Assembly (NCBI GenBank): GCA_934085585.1
Contig: CAKOHI010000010.1
Coordinates: 1-55,734 of the forward strand
DNA: 55,734 bases
Direction: 5' to 3'
From: an uncultured Bacilli bacterium
GTDB lineage: Bacteria; Bacillota_I; Bacilli_A; RF39; UBA660
Every line of letters begins with the position of its first letter. Within the stretch, counting starts at the first letter, position 1. Positions 24,425-32,680 of the stretch are shown here, one piece after another. Both the position numbers and the translations under genes were made by a program. The notes beneath the pieces are model-generated. The model saw nothing but the letters and a program-made list of their open reading frames with translations. It searched no databases and had not been told where the DNA came from.

Positions 24425-25528
24425 ATGAAGAAAAAAAGGAAAATGAAAAAAAGTGCTACAAAAATAATTTTATTGCTAATAGTATGTGGATTAATAATTG
24501 GTACTACAAAATATTTTATAGATCATAAAGAAAATTCTACAACAGCAACCAGTGAAGTAAAAAAATTAATGAACAAAAATAATATAAAAGAATCAGATTA
24601 TTCTAAAACTTTAGAGTACGTTTTATTAAATAATATATATGATGAAAAATATTTAAAAGAATATAAAGACATTAAATTTAATGACTCCGACGATTTTGAA
24701 AATATTCTAACAACTTTTCTACCTAAAGGTTACAAAGGAAAAGAAATAAATTACATCTTTAAATTAAGTGAAAAAAACAAAAATATTCTAAAAAAATTAG
24801 ATTACAAAGATATATCTAATTATTATGTAATAAAGAATTTTAATGCTAACAATATTGATAGATACATTAAATATAATAAAAACAATGATATTGATTATAA
24901 GGATACAGTTACCAGAGTAAACTTAAATTTAGATTTAGATGTTTATACAGATACTAAAGAAGTTAGTGATCCAAATAGTTTACTTGTACTAGTAAATAAA
25001 TATAATCATTTACCTAAAAATTACAAACCTAGTGATCTAGCATATACAGATGGTGCATATGGCAATCAAGTACCAATGCGTAGTTGTGCTAAAGAAGCTC
25101 TATTAGAATTAATAGCTGCTGCGAAAAAAGATATGAATTTAAACATAATGCCAACAACAGCATTCAGAGATGAAAGTTTTCAAACAACTTTATATAACAA
25201 ATATGTAGCTAGTGATGGTGTAAAAAAAGCTGACACATATTCTGCTAGACCTGGATACTCTGAACATCAAACCGGACTTGCAATTGACTTGAGAAACATG
25301 GCATTATCTAGTAACATAAGATTTACAGATGAAAATTATGAATGGCTACACAATAATGTTTATAAATATGGATTTATTATTAGATTTCCAAAAAATAAAG
25401 AAGATATTACCCTTTATCAATTTGAAAATTGGCACATTCGTTATGTTGGAAAAGATGTAGCTAAAATCATTTATGAAAATGATCTAACACTTGAAGAATA
25501 CATAGACTTATACGTCACAGAATACTAA
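24425..25528 (+). CDS. Membrane-anchored D,D-carboxypeptidase, VanY (M15B) family
   Basis: A Lys-rich N-terminus and one transmembrane helix (about residues 12-30) lead to a spacer of about 170 residues and a C-terminal VanY domain. The zinc-peptidase pattern SEHQTGLAIDL supplies the His and Asp ligands, and ENWHIRYVG supplies the last His. Family members trim the terminal D-alanine of peptidoglycan stem peptides outside the membrane. AAGGTG precedes the ATG, and a strong terminator follows. The gene stands alone. Confidence 0.9.
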   Translation: MKKKRKMKKSATKIILLLIVCGLIIGTTKYFIDHKENSTTATSEVKKLMNKNNIKESDYSKTLEYVLLNNIYDEKYLKEYKDIKFNDSDDFENILTTFLPKGYKGKEINYIFKLSEKNKNILKKLDYKDISNYYVIKNFNANNIDRYIKYNKNNDIDYKDTVTRVNLNLDLDVYTDTKEVSDPNSLLVLVNKYNHLPKNYKPSDLAYTDGAYGNQVPMRSCAKEALLELIAAAKKDMNLNIMPTTAFRDESFQTTLYNKYVASDGVKKADTYSARPGYSEHQTGLAIDLRNMALSSNIRFTDENYEWLHNNVYKYGFIIRFPKNKEDITLYQFENWHIRYVGKDVAKIIYENDLTLEEYIDLYVTEY

Positions 25529-25559
25529 AAATAGAACTCAAAAACGAGTTCTATTTTTA
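25527..25559 (+). terminator. Intrinsic terminator of the VanY-family gene
   Basis: AAAAATAGAACTC pairs with GAGTTCTATTTTT around a six-base loop. The following bases (25560-25590) hold a second hairpin, GTGAATTGG with CCAGTTCAC, which has no T-tract. Confidence 0.9.
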
Positions 25560-25686
25560 TAGTGAATTGGCTAACCAGTTCACACTATCCCTTTTATTCT
25601 AGCTCCCCTGCTAGCTTAATTAAATTATAACTTCTTTACTTTTAGTTTGCAATACGTTTTACATCATGCTATACATTTTATTTACA

Positions 25687-26370
25687 CTATCTTATCATAA
25701 CTTGTTTTAATTTTCTAATAACTTTCTTTTCAATTCTAGATATATATGATTGACTAATACCAAGCAATTCTGCCACTTCTTTTTGTGTATATTCTTTAGT
25801 ATTATTAAGACCATACCTTAATGTCATAATCTCTTTATCTCGATCAGGTAAATCTTTAATTTCTTTAGAAAGTATTTCTTTATCAACTTGTTTTTCATAT
25901 TCATTTGGAACTAAATCAGCATCAGTACCAAGTATATCCTCAAGATGAAGTTCATTCCCTTCCGAATCATAATTTAAGGCATCTTCCAAAGAAACTTCTG
26001 CTTTTTTTCTTTTATTTTTTCTTAAAAACATCAATATTTCATTTGAGATACACCTTGAAGCATACGTTGCTAATTTAATATTTTTATCAATTTTATAAGT
26101 ATTAATTCCTTTAATTAAACCAATTGAACCTATACTTACTAAATCTTCAATATCATAAGTTGTATTTTCATATTTTTTGGCTAAAAATACCACCAGACGT
26201 AAATTATGTTCTATTAAAAGATTTCTTGCTTCTTCATCACCAGCTTTAGCTCTAACTAAATATTTTAATTCATCTTCTTTAGATAATGGTGGTGGTAACT
26301 TATCTGTTGCTCCCACAAAAAACACTTCATTATATTTACTTAACAACCATTCAATTATTTTTCTAAACAT
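25687..26370 (-). CDS. sigE: Sporulation sigma factor SigE (pro-sigma-E)
   Basis: The 227-residue protein aligns along its length with mother-cell sigma-E. A short amphipathic N-terminal pro-sequence (about residues 1-18) precedes the conserved DKLPPPLS. Region 2 contains NLRLVV and DLVSIGSIGLIKG, and region 4 ends SQSYISRIEKKVIRKLK. It is processed by SpoIIGA at the septum, then drives early mother-cell genes. Its ATG overlaps the end of spoIIGA, the same pair order as in Bacillus. Sigma-G is not adjacent, unlike in Bacillus subtilis. Confidence 0.95.
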   Translation of the reverse strand: MFRKIIEWLLSKYNEVFFVGATDKLPPPLSKEDELKYLVRAKAGDEEARNLLIEHNLRLVVFLAKKYENTTYDIEDLVSIGSIGLIKGINTYKIDKNIKLATYASRCISNEILMFLRKNKRKKAEVSLEDALNYDSEGNELHLEDILGTDADLVPNEYEKQVDKEILSKEIKDLPDRDKEIMTLRYGLNNTKEYTQKEVAELLGISQSYISRIEKKVIRKLKQVMIR

Positions 26371-27158
26371 ATATCCTCCAATATTTTATAATTAAGCAAA
26401 CAATCACAACCATTTAAATTAAACTCATCATTACTAATACCCACTAAATAATTAGTAAAAATCCTATTATTAACTTTCAAATATTTTATTTTAAAACATT
26501 CTATTAATCCATATTTATTTATTGATTTATAAGGAACATACATCGGACTTCTTATATTAATATAATTTACAAGTATTTTTTTTGATACTATTATCACATA
26601 CTTTTTAGTTATGGGATCTCGAAGCTTATTACCAGAATCAATAAAACCATTACAAAGTAAACTTGTATCATTACAAAATACAATTTCAACTTTACAATTA
26701 AAATTATATGTACTTTTAAACTTTTTATGTTCATAAATATATAAACCTAATATAATCGGAGCTATTATAAGAAGTAAAATATAATTAATACTAAATTTAT
26801 CAAAATAAAAAATCATCCCTTCTCTTTTATAACTAAATTCAATATCCAACATATATAAAAAACCGCCCAAAATTACACTACACATATATAAATACAACAA
26901 ATTATTCAAAGTATATTTAATATTTTTATATTTAAAAGCCACCAAAACCATTATTATACTAATAAATATTTTCATAAAAAATAAAATAATTTTATTAAAA
27001 GGTAAAAACAATATTGCCAAAGACATACCCCCGATAATACTTGATAAAATTAATCTCTTTAAATTCATATGTCTTTTTAAAGTTATATCTATAGTCATTA
27101 ACAACAATAAATCATAGCAAAAATTCAATAAAAATACAGCATCTAAATATATTTTCAT
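26355..27158 (-). CDS. spoIIGA: Sporulation sigma-E processing protease SpoIIGA
   Basis: SpoIIGA is a membrane-embedded aspartic protease that cleaves pro-sigma-E when the forespore signals through SpoIIR. Five hydrophobic helices occupy about residues 5-150. The C-terminal domain holds the catalytic motif DSGNKLRDP. I choose ATG 27158 (MKIYLDAVFLLNF), preceded by GGTGA five bases upstream, rather than the ATG six codons earlier. A TATAAT box lies 10-20 bases upstream without a consensus -35, as expected for an activator-dependent promoter such as one using Spo0A. Confidence 0.93.
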   Translation of the reverse strand: MKIYLDAVFLLNFCYDLLLLMTIDITLKRHMNLKRLILSSIIGGMSLAILFLPFNKIILFFMKIFISIIMVLVAFKYKNIKYTLNNLLYLYMCSVILGGFLYMLDIEFSYKREGMIFYFDKFSINYILLLIIAPIILGLYIYEHKKFKSTYNFNCKVEIVFCNDTSLLCNGFIDSGNKLRDPITKKYVIIVSKKILVNYINIRSPMYVPYKSINKYGLIECFKIKYLKVNNRIFTNYLVGISNDEFNLNGCDCLLNYKILEDICLEK

Positions 27159-27181
27159 TTTATTCACCAAAAACATTATAC

Positions 27182-27210
27182 AAAAAAAAGTAACAAATTT
27201 TTGTTACTTT
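27182..27210 (-). terminator. Terminator of the ftsA-ftsZ operon
   Basis: On the minus strand AAAGTAACA pairs with TGTTACTTT around six bases, followed by eight T residues. It separates ftsZ from spoIIGA-sigE. Confidence 0.85.
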
Positions 27211-27230
27211 ATGTCGACTATTTATTTTTT

Positions 27231-28292
27231 TTAATAATTGTCACTTCTTAAAAATGGTGGAATTTCATATTCATCATCTACTTCAGGTGTAGGTCTTCTT
27301 TTTGGAACATGAACTTCATCACTAAATAATGCTTCTTCACCAACTTCATCATCAAATCCTGTAGCTATAACTGTAACAATTACTTCATCAGTTAAATTAT
27401 CATTCTTTATAGCCCCAAAGATAATATTTATATCTGAATTTGCTGCCTCTCTAACTGTTTCAACTGCATCTTCGATTTCAAATAATGTAAGATTTTTACC
27501 TCCAGTTACATTGACAATTGCATTCGTAGCACCTTCAATTGTAGCTTCCAAAAGTGAATTTGAAACTGCTTGACGTGCTGCTTCAATGGCTCTATTTTCT
27601 CCAGCATTACAACCGATACCAATAATAGCTGTACCACTTTTTTCCATAACAGTTTTAACGTCTGCAAAGTCAAGGTTAATAACCCCAGTAACAGCAATCA
27701 AATCGGAAATTGATTGAACACCTCTATGTAATACATTATCTACTTCTTTAAAAGCTTCTTCAAAACTTGTAGTTTTATCAATAATATCTCTTAATCTATC
27801 GTTTGGTATAATAATTAAACTATCAACATGAGTCCTTAATTCTTCTAAACCAACCAAGGCATTTTCCATTCTTTTTTTACCTTCAAATCTAAATGGTTTA
27901 GTAACAATACCAACTGTTAAAGCTCCCATATCTTGAGCAATTTCAGCAATAATCGGTGCAGCACCAGTACCAGTACCTCCACCAAGTCCACAAGCAACAA
28001 ATACCATATCTGCTCCTTGTAGTGCTTCTTCTAATTCATTTTTACTTTCTAAAGCAGCACTTCTTCCAACTTCTGGATTAGCACCAGCTCCTCTTCCTCC
28101 AGTAATATTTTTTCCTATTTGTATTTTATTTTGACATAAAGAAGCATTTAAAACTTGCAAATCTGTATTAACTACATAAAATTCTACACTTTTAACTCCT
28201 TCTTCAATCATTCGGTTAACTGCATTGCAACCACCGCCACCAACACCAACTACTTTAATCTTGGCTATTTGATCCATCTGTAATCCATTCAT
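27231..28292 (-). CDS. ftsZ: Cell division protein FtsZ
   Basis: FtsZ is the tubulin-like GTPase that forms the division ring. The GTP-binding tubulin signature GGGTGTGAAP is at residues 104-113, with NTDLQVL and NPEVGRSAA also conserved. The T7 synergy loop NLDFADVKTVM is present. A short variable linker ends in the conserved C-terminal tail EIPPFLRS that binds FtsA and other membrane anchors. The 353-residue length is normal. It directly follows ftsA (16-base gap) in the classical order. Confidence 0.98.
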   Translation of the reverse strand: MNGLQMDQIAKIKVVGVGGGGCNAVNRMIEEGVKSVEFYVVNTDLQVLNASLCQNKIQIGKNITGGRGAGANPEVGRSAALESKNELEEALQGADMVFVACGLGGGTGTGAAPIIAEIAQDMGALTVGIVTKPFRFEGKKRMENALVGLEELRTHVDSLIIIPNDRLRDIIDKTTSFEEAFKEVDNVLHRGVQSISDLIAVTGVINLDFADVKTVMEKSGTAIIGIGCNAGENRAIEAARQAVSNSLLEATIEGATNAIVNVTGGKNLTLFEIEDAVETVREAANSDINIIFGAIKNDNLTDEVIVTVIATGFDDEVGEEALFSDEVHVPKRRPTPEVDDEYEIPPFLRSDNY

Positions 28293-28307
28293 AAATTCAT
28301 TCTCCCT

Positions 28308-29549
28308 CTAGTTATCAAAAAAGTAACCAAACAATTTTCCTAACAAGGAATCATCTGATATATTAACTTTTTTATGTATTCCACTTAATTCTTCTTGTTC
28401 ATCTATACTAAAAATAGAAAAATCTCTATTCCGTAAATTTAACCTACTATCATAATATTTAATTAATCCAACACCAGTTGCATATTTATTATGTCTAGCA
28501 CCAATTTCCGTAACTATTCCAATACTTGCATCTTTAAAAATATATTTTAACATATCTTTAAAATCTGCCATTTCTGTTACTCCCCCTGTAACAATTATAT
28601 AACTAATTTCCTTTTTTGTTAAGAGATTTATTTGTTTTTTTGCTAAATTTAGCATTTCTTCTAATCTTCCCATAACAATTTCACTAGCATCATATTGATT
28701 TATTTTAACTTTATCACCATTTTTATTTATAAAAACAACAGATTCATTAGGTTGAGCATTAGTCTTATCTGCTAAAGCTATACATTCTTTTAAATATAAA
28801 GCGTCTATTCTAGATATTTTGTAAACAAAACTTAAGTCATAATCAATTGTTTCTCCCCCCATATCTATTGCTTCACAACCAGTTATAATACCTTTATTAA
28901 ATATCGCTACCGTCATTTTAGATGCTCCAATATTTATAACAGCACCCACTTCACTACTATTTTTTTGATTTTTAAATTCATAATAGTCACCTAAAGGACC
29001 AACTGTTACATCAACAACAGTAATACCTAACTTTTCTAAACATTTAATTATCGGCGTAACATTTTTTTTAGGAACCGTAGCAACTACTGCTTTAACTTTC
29101 AATTTTTGGGCACTCATTTTTAATGGAGCATCAGATACAACACTATCATCTACTAAAAACTTCGTAGGCAACAACGCTACAATTTCTCTATTATCCAATA
29201 CTTTATTATAAACAGATGATTGTAAACATTTAATTATATCATTGCTTTTAATAATATGATCTTCATTAGTTATTGAAGTATATCCTTCACTCAAAAAACA
29301 TTCTATTCCATTAGTTGGTACACTTACAATTACTTTTGTAATCTTTTGTCCAATTTGTTCTTCACCCTTTTTAAAAACATCATTTAAAGCTTCAATTGCA
29401 CTTTCCGGATTAACAATATATCCCTTTTTTATTCCTCGTGATGGGGTATCAACACATGCTAATATATTAAGTTTTCCACGTACTATTTCGCCAACAACAA
29501 GTTTAATTGTATGACTACCAATATCCAAACTAGCTATTATTCTTCGCAT
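28308..29549 (-). CDS. ftsA: Cell division protein FtsA
   Basis: FtsA is an actin-like ATPase that tethers FtsZ to the membrane. The ATPase start ASLDIGSHTIKLVVGE, a phosphate-2 region (VINIGASKMTVAIF) and the adenosine motif (IIVTGGVTEM) are visible, along with a C-terminal amphipathic tail (LLGKLFGYFFD). I choose ATG 29549 (MRRIIASLDIG, 413 residues), which has a GGGAGA site. The longer reading would start inside the terminator hairpin upstream. It forms an operon with ftsZ. Confidence 0.95.
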   Translation of the reverse strand: MRRIIASLDIGSHTIKLVVGEIVRGKLNILACVDTPSRGIKKGYIVNPESAIEALNDVFKKGEEQIGQKITKVIVSVPTNGIECFLSEGYTSITNEDHIIKSNDIIKCLQSSVYNKVLDNREIVALLPTKFLVDDSVVSDAPLKMSAQKLKVKAVVATVPKKNVTPIIKCLEKLGITVVDVTVGPLGDYYEFKNQKNSSEVGAVINIGASKMTVAIFNKGIITGCEAIDMGGETIDYDLSFVYKISRIDALYLKECIALADKTNAQPNESVVFINKNGDKVKINQYDASEIVMGRLEEMLNLAKKQINLLTKKEISYIIVTGGVTEMADFKDMLKYIFKDASIGIVTEIGARHNKYATGVGLIKYYDSRLNLRNRDFSIFSIDEQEELSGIHKKVNISDDSLLGKLFGYFFDN

Positions 29550-29577
29550 GCACACATCTCCCATTACCTTATAGATA

Positions 29578-29606
29578 ATTATATCTAAAAAACCCCATTC
29601 ATGCAA
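29578..29606 (-). promoter_or_regulatory. ftsA promoter embedded in a terminator hairpin
   Basis: On the minus strand TTGCAT (29601-29606), 17 bases and TATAAT (29578-29583) give a near-consensus promoter 29 bases before the ftsA ATG. The -35 box is the loop of the terminator at 29585-29613 and the T-tract lies in the spacer. Confidence 0.75.
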
Positions 29607-29613
29607 GGGGCTT
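29585..29613 (-). terminator. Terminator hairpin upstream of ftsA
   Basis: On the minus strand AAGCCCC pairs with GGGGTTT around a ten-base loop and is followed by TTT. No minus-strand gene lies directly upstream. It would stop antisense transcription coming through spoIIIAH, gerE and gerM, or it serves as a regulatory element of the ftsA promoter it overlaps. Confidence 0.7.
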
Positions 29614-29745
29614 ATCTAATTTTTTATAAATTATAAGTTAAAATCAATTCTAAAATAACTAATTTAATTCTAAAAATAGTTTTCATTACAAATTTTTTCC
29701 GTTTCTAACCTTTTTTCTTAATAAAAACAACAATAGATAAAAATG

Positions 29746-29774
29746 TAATATTAAAATATTTTCTTTCATATAGT
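29746..29774 (+). promoter_or_regulatory. Sigma-E-like promoter of spoIIIAH
   Basis: TAATATT (29746-29752), 14 bases and CATATAGT (29767-29774) match the mother-cell sigma-E consensus (KMATATT, N14, CATACAHT) except at two -10 positions. It lies 27 bases before the start codon of spoIIIAH, a known sigma-E regulon member in Bacillus. Confidence 0.65.
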
Positions 29775-29801
29775 TAAGTAGCTTTAGATGGAGGAATATT
29801 T

Positions 29802-30287
29802 ATGATAAACAAACAAAATTTATGGTTCGTTACACTATTTTCTCTAATACTAGTATTAGGAATATATTATGTAACAATGAAAGACGAAACATTAAGTGTT
29901 TTAGCCGGAGAAAATAATGTAAGTAACCCAGTAGAAGTAAAAGAATCTGACATTATCGTGGCACTTCAAGTTGCATCTGATGAGAAAGTTCTAAAGGAAA
30001 TGAATGAGTATCAAAGTGTTTTATTAGATGACACAGCTACAATCGAAGAAAAAAATGATGCCTACAACGCATTACAAGCATTAAGCAATTCAAAAAGTGA
30101 ATGTGAAAAAATCAAAAAAACAATTACTGAAAAATTTAAATTTGATATCTTTGTAAAAATTGATGGTGACACAATAAGTATAACAGTAGCATCAAAAGAA
30201 CATAACAAAGAAGTAGCCAATAAAATTATCAGAGAAGTACAAAGTATGTACGACAAACAAAAATATATAACTGTTAAATTTGAATAA
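29802..30287 (+). CDS. spoIIIAH: Stage III sporulation protein AH
   Basis: SpoIIIAH is a mother-cell membrane protein that binds forespore SpoIIQ and builds the feeding-tube channel across the septum. The 161-residue protein has one N-terminal helix (about residues 8-26) and a coiled-coil-rich middle. A C-terminal ring-building domain like the YscJ/FliF fold runs from about residue 100 (FKFDIFVKIDGDTISITV). The other spoIIIA genes (AA-AG) are not in the window, so it is detached from its usual operon. GGAGG precedes the ATG. Confidence 0.85.
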   Translation: MINKQNLWFVTLFSLILVLGIYYVTMKDETLSVLAGENNVSNPVEVKESDIIVALQVASDEKVLKEMNEYQSVLLDDTATIEEKNDAYNALQALSNSKSECEKIKKTITEKFKFDIFVKIDGDTISITVASKEHNKEVANKIIREVQSMYDKQKYITVKFE

Positions 30288-30295
30288 TATCCTAT

Positions 30296-30322
30296 ACATT
30301 TTTTAAAATACTACATACAATA
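30296..30322 (+). promoter_or_regulatory. Sigma-K-like promoter of gerE
   Basis: AC (30296-30297), 16 bases and CATACAATA (30314-30322) fit the late mother-cell sigma-K consensus AC-N16/17-CATANNNTA exactly. The same -10 also fits sigma-E. gerE is transcribed by sigma-K in Bacillus subtilis. Confidence 0.7.
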
Positions 30323-30358
30323 TTGTGAGGTATTTTAAATTAAGGAGAATATTTTAAA

Positions 30359-30568
30359 ATGAAAAAAAAAATTTTAACAGATCGTGAACAAGAAGTTTTT
30401 GAATTACTTGTTAAAAATAAAACCACCGGAGAAATTGCCAAAAAACTTAACATAAGTGAAAAAACTGTAAGAAATCATGTCTCAAATGCCATTCAAAAAC
30501 TTGGTGTCAAAGGTCGCGCCCAAGCCATTATAGAATTAATAAAATTGGGAGAATTAACAATTGAATAA
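30359..30568 (+). CDS. gerE: Spore coat/late mother-cell regulator GerE
   Basis: The 69-residue protein is a lone LuxR-type helix-turn-helix (TTGEIAKKLNISEKTVRNHV, residues 22-41). It matches GerE closely, including LTDREQEVFELLV and KLGVKGRAQAIIELIKLGEL. GerE activates or represses sigma-K-dependent coat and germination genes late in sporulation. A good AAGGAG site precedes the ATG, a sigma-K-type promoter lies upstream, and a UUCG-capped terminator overlaps the stop codon. Family length and position in a sporulation cluster support the call. Confidence 0.92.
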   Translation: MKKKILTDREQEVFELLVKNKTTGEIAKKLNISEKTVRNHVSNAIQKLGVKGRAQAIIELIKLGELTIE

Positions 30569-30588
30569 AGACTTCGGTCTTTTTTTTA
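30566..30588 (+). terminator. Terminator of gerE
   Basis: AAAGAC pairs with GTCTTT around a TTCG tetraloop and runs into T residues. It starts inside the gerE stop codon. Confidence 0.85.
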
Positions 30589-30621
30589 TTTTTATAAATA
30601 TAATTAATTAGGTGTTTAAAA

Positions 30622-31554
30622 ATGATTAAAAAATCTTCAATCAGACGAATTTGTGTAGCAACATTAGCTTTATTTATTTTACTTATTATTTATTTTTTTC
30701 CAAATAATGATGTATCAATTAAAGAACATTTAAGTTATATAAAAAATGATGAAATGCCCATCTTTTTAATTGATGATAAAGATTATGTAGCAAGAACAAG
30801 TATTGTAAAATCCAGTAAAAATATAAACGATCAAATTAAAGAAATAATTGAAACACTAACCATTAATTCTCAAAAATCAAATTATATCAGAGATGGGTTT
30901 AAACCAATCATTCCAAAAGACACTAAAGTTTTAGATCTAAAATTAGATAGTGAAATATTAACCATTAATTTTAGTAAAGAATTTTTAAATGTTTCAAAAG
31001 AAAATGAAGATAAAATGATCGAAGCTTTAATTTATTCATTAACTGAAATAAAAGAAATTAAAAAAATAAAAATACTTGTTGAAAATAATAATTTTACTAC
31101 TCTTCCAAATTCTAATAAAAAATTACCAGAATATCTAGACAAGAATTATGGCATCAATAAAATTTATAATCTTGACTCTTTAAAAGAAACAAGTAAAACT
31201 ACCATATACTATTTAAGTAAAAATAAAGATTATTACTACTATGTTCCAGTTACAAAAGTAAGTAACGAAAAATTGGAACGTGTTGAAATTATAATCAAAG
31301 AATTAAAAAGTACCCCAATATATCATACAAATTTAATCAGTTATCTAGCTTCATCAACTAGTATGACAAATTATGAATTATTAGAAAGTACAATTAGCTT
31401 ATCTTTTAATAATTATCTTATAGCAAATTTAAAAGATGATGCTGTACTTGAAGAAGTAAAATATTCAATTGCCTTATCACTTCGTGATACCTATGGGATT
31501 AATAAAGTCATATTTAATATTCCTGATATGGAAAACACAAGAATTAGCGTCTAA
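30622..31554 (+). CDS. gerM: GerM-type protein with two GerMN domains
   Basis: The 310-residue protein has an N-terminal membrane helix (about residues 10-27) without a clear lipobox. Two GerMN domains follow (about 55-165 and 195-305), each ending in a beta pattern such as LTINFSKEF and ISLSFNNYL. GerM is made in the mother cell in Bacillus and is needed for stable SpoIIIAH-SpoIIQ channel assembly. The proximity to spoIIIAH here fits that role. A ribosome site TTAGGTG lies upstream. A strong terminator follows. Confidence 0.85.
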   Translation: MIKKSSIRRICVATLALFILLIIYFFPNNDVSIKEHLSYIKNDEMPIFLIDDKDYVARTSIVKSSKNINDQIKEIIETLTINSQKSNYIRDGFKPIIPKDTKVLDLKLDSEILTINFSKEFLNVSKENEDKMIEALIYSLTEIKEIKKIKILVENNNFTTLPNSNKKLPEYLDKNYGINKIYNLDSLKETSKTTIYYLSKNKDYYYYVPVTKVSNEKLERVEIIIKELKSTPIYHTNLISYLASSTSMTNYELLESTISLSFNNYLIANLKDDAVLEEVKYSIALSLRDTYGINKVIFNIPDMENTRISV

Positions 31555-31568
31555 AATAGTGATTTTAA

Positions 31569-31598
31569 TAAAAAAAGGGTTGCATTAACCCTTTTTTT
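31569..31598 (+). terminator. Terminator of gerM
   Basis: AAAAAAAGGGTT pairs with AACCCTTTTTTT around a short loop (GCATT). It overlaps the tRNA-Arg promoter. Confidence 0.9.
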
Positions 31599-31608
31599 AT
31601 ACTATAAT
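31580..31608 (+). promoter_or_regulatory. tRNA-Arg promoter embedded in the gerM terminator
   Basis: TTGCAT (31580-31585, the hairpin apex), 17 bases including the T-tract, and TATAAT (31603-31608) form a near-consensus promoter 36 bases upstream of the tRNA gene. Confidence 0.75.
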
Positions 31609-31644
31609 TAATTTGTGTTCAAAGAAGATATCGAAAAAAAATAC

Positions 31645-31721
31645 GTCCTGGTAGCTCAGCTGGATAGAGCAATCGCCTTCTAAGCGATCGGTCGTGAGTT
31701 CGAATCTCGCCCAGGACACCA
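31645..31721 (+). tRNA. tRNA-Arg (TCT)
   Basis: A 77-base cloverleaf has acceptor GTCCTGG pairing with CCAGGAC, D arm TAGCTCAGC, anticodon loop CTTCTAA inside the stem ATCGC/GCGAT, T arm GAGTTCGAATCTC and an encoded CCA. Anticodon TCT reads AGA and AGG, the main Arg codons in this AT-rich genome. Confidence 0.95.
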
Positions 31722-31732
31722 CGTTTGAACAC

Positions 31733-31762
31733 AACAACTCAATCAAGGGTTGTTTTTTTTTT
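31733..31762 (+). terminator. Terminator of tRNA-Arg
   Basis: AACAAC pairs with GTTGTT around a ten-base loop and is followed by a long T-run. Confidence 0.8.
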
Positions 31763-31763
31763 A

Positions 31764-32429
31764 TCAATAATCTTGATAATATTTTTTAAGTTTTTTTATG
31801 CCCTCTTCTTTTATAATTTTATTCCAAGCATTTCTATAAACACTTTTAGCATATTCTTTATTTAAATATTCTTTTTGAAACTTATCTCTTTCTAAAACTA
31901 ATGTAGGATTATTAGTCCACAAATTAAATTTTCCATTACTGTTTATTCTTTTACAAATATATTCATAACATCTTTCAAAATGTTCATCAAAAGTAACTAA
32001 CTCGGGATAGTTTTTAATAGACATTCCAATTTGTCTTTTAGCTAAAATATCAATATCAAAGTCACGATCGGAATCAGAAACACATTCACCATAAAAATTT
32101 CTAGGCCTTGTTTTTCTACTTCCGCGATGATCTTCGACAGCTTCTTTCATTATTTTTATTTCGTCTTCATTAAAAAATTTTTTTAGCTCTACATCACTTG
32201 CTATAATTCTTCCTGCTTCCAATTCATGATTTTCTCTATCAACACTTAATCCAGAATCATGATAAACTGCAATAACATATGCCATATTTTTATCTAAATT
32301 ATAATAATCTGCTAGCATTAGCATATTTTTAATAACATTATTTATATGAAGCATTCCATGAGCATAAAATCTTTCATATTTTATAAATATATTTTTTTCA
32401 ATATAATCAACTAAATCTTTATTTAACAT
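31764..32429 (-). CDS. HD-domain phosphohydrolase-like protein
   Basis: The protein has an HD-type metal site: His in AHGMLHINNVI (near residues 22-28), the HD pair in AVYHDSGLS (about residue 60) and later His and Asp residues in AVEDHRGSR. HD proteins hydrolyse nucleotides or cyclic dinucleotides, or act on other phosphoesters. The substrate is not evident here. I use ATG 32429 because GGGTGG lies five bases upstream; the GTG start three codons earlier overlaps that site. It stands downstream of the NrdD pair on the same strand, after a terminator, so it is probably a separate unit. Confidence 0.7.
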   Translation of the reverse strand: MLNKDLVDYIEKNIFIKYERFYAHGMLHINNVIKNMLMLADYYNLDKNMAYVIAVYHDSGLSVDRENHELEAGRIIASDVELKKFFNEDEIKIMKEAVEDHRGSRKTRPRNFYGECVSDSDRDFDIDILAKRQIGMSIKNYPELVTFDEHFERCYEYICKRINSNGKFNLWTNNPTLVLERDKFQKEYLNKEYAKSVYRNAWNKIIKEEGIKKLKKYYQDY

Positions 32430-32466
32430 ATTTTCCACCCAATACCTATTTTACCTTAAAAGCATT

Positions 32467-32492
32467 TAAAAAGCTAGCTTTTGAGCTAACTT
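32467..32492 (-). terminator. Terminator of the nrdD operon
   Basis: On the minus strand AAGTTAGCT pairs with AGCTAGCTT around CAAA and is followed by TTT. It abuts the stop of the detached glycyl-radical ORF. Confidence 0.8.
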
Positions 32493-32674
32493 TATTTTGC
32501 ACAACTACAAGTTTTAAATGTATGTTTTACTCTATCGTGTTCTTCGGCTTTTTTTCCATTGTTGAAACGTTCTACTGTACCTACCAAATAACCAGTTATT
32601 CTTCTAATTCTTTCAAATTCTACTCCTTCACCAGTTACTCTTTGTTTTTTTACTTCTTCTTCTACTTTTTCCAT
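32492..32674 (-). CDS. Detached C-terminal glycyl-radical domain of NrdD
   Basis: The 60-residue protein contains FERIRRITGYLVG, with the candidate radical glycine at Gly28, then ERFNNGKKAEEHDRVKH. In single-chain class III ribonucleotide reductases this sequence forms the end of NrdD and carries the glycyl radical made by NrdG. Here it is a separate gene six bases after the nrdD stop, with its ribosome site inside the nrdD end. It adds an N-terminal acidic/basic extension and ends in a CSC motif. It must presumably dock onto the large subunit, in the manner of GrcA with pyruvate formate-lyase (inference). Confidence 0.8.
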   Translation of the reverse strand: MEKVEEEVKKQRVTGEGVEFERIRRITGYLVGTVERFNNGKKAEEHDRVKHTFKTCSCAK

Positions 32675-32680
32675 ACTACT

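Noticed and set aside
27211..27219. ATGTCGACT as a Spo0A box for spoIIGA
   Set aside because: It matches only part of the 0A box and lies about 130 bases from the -10 box, beyond the usual activating position.
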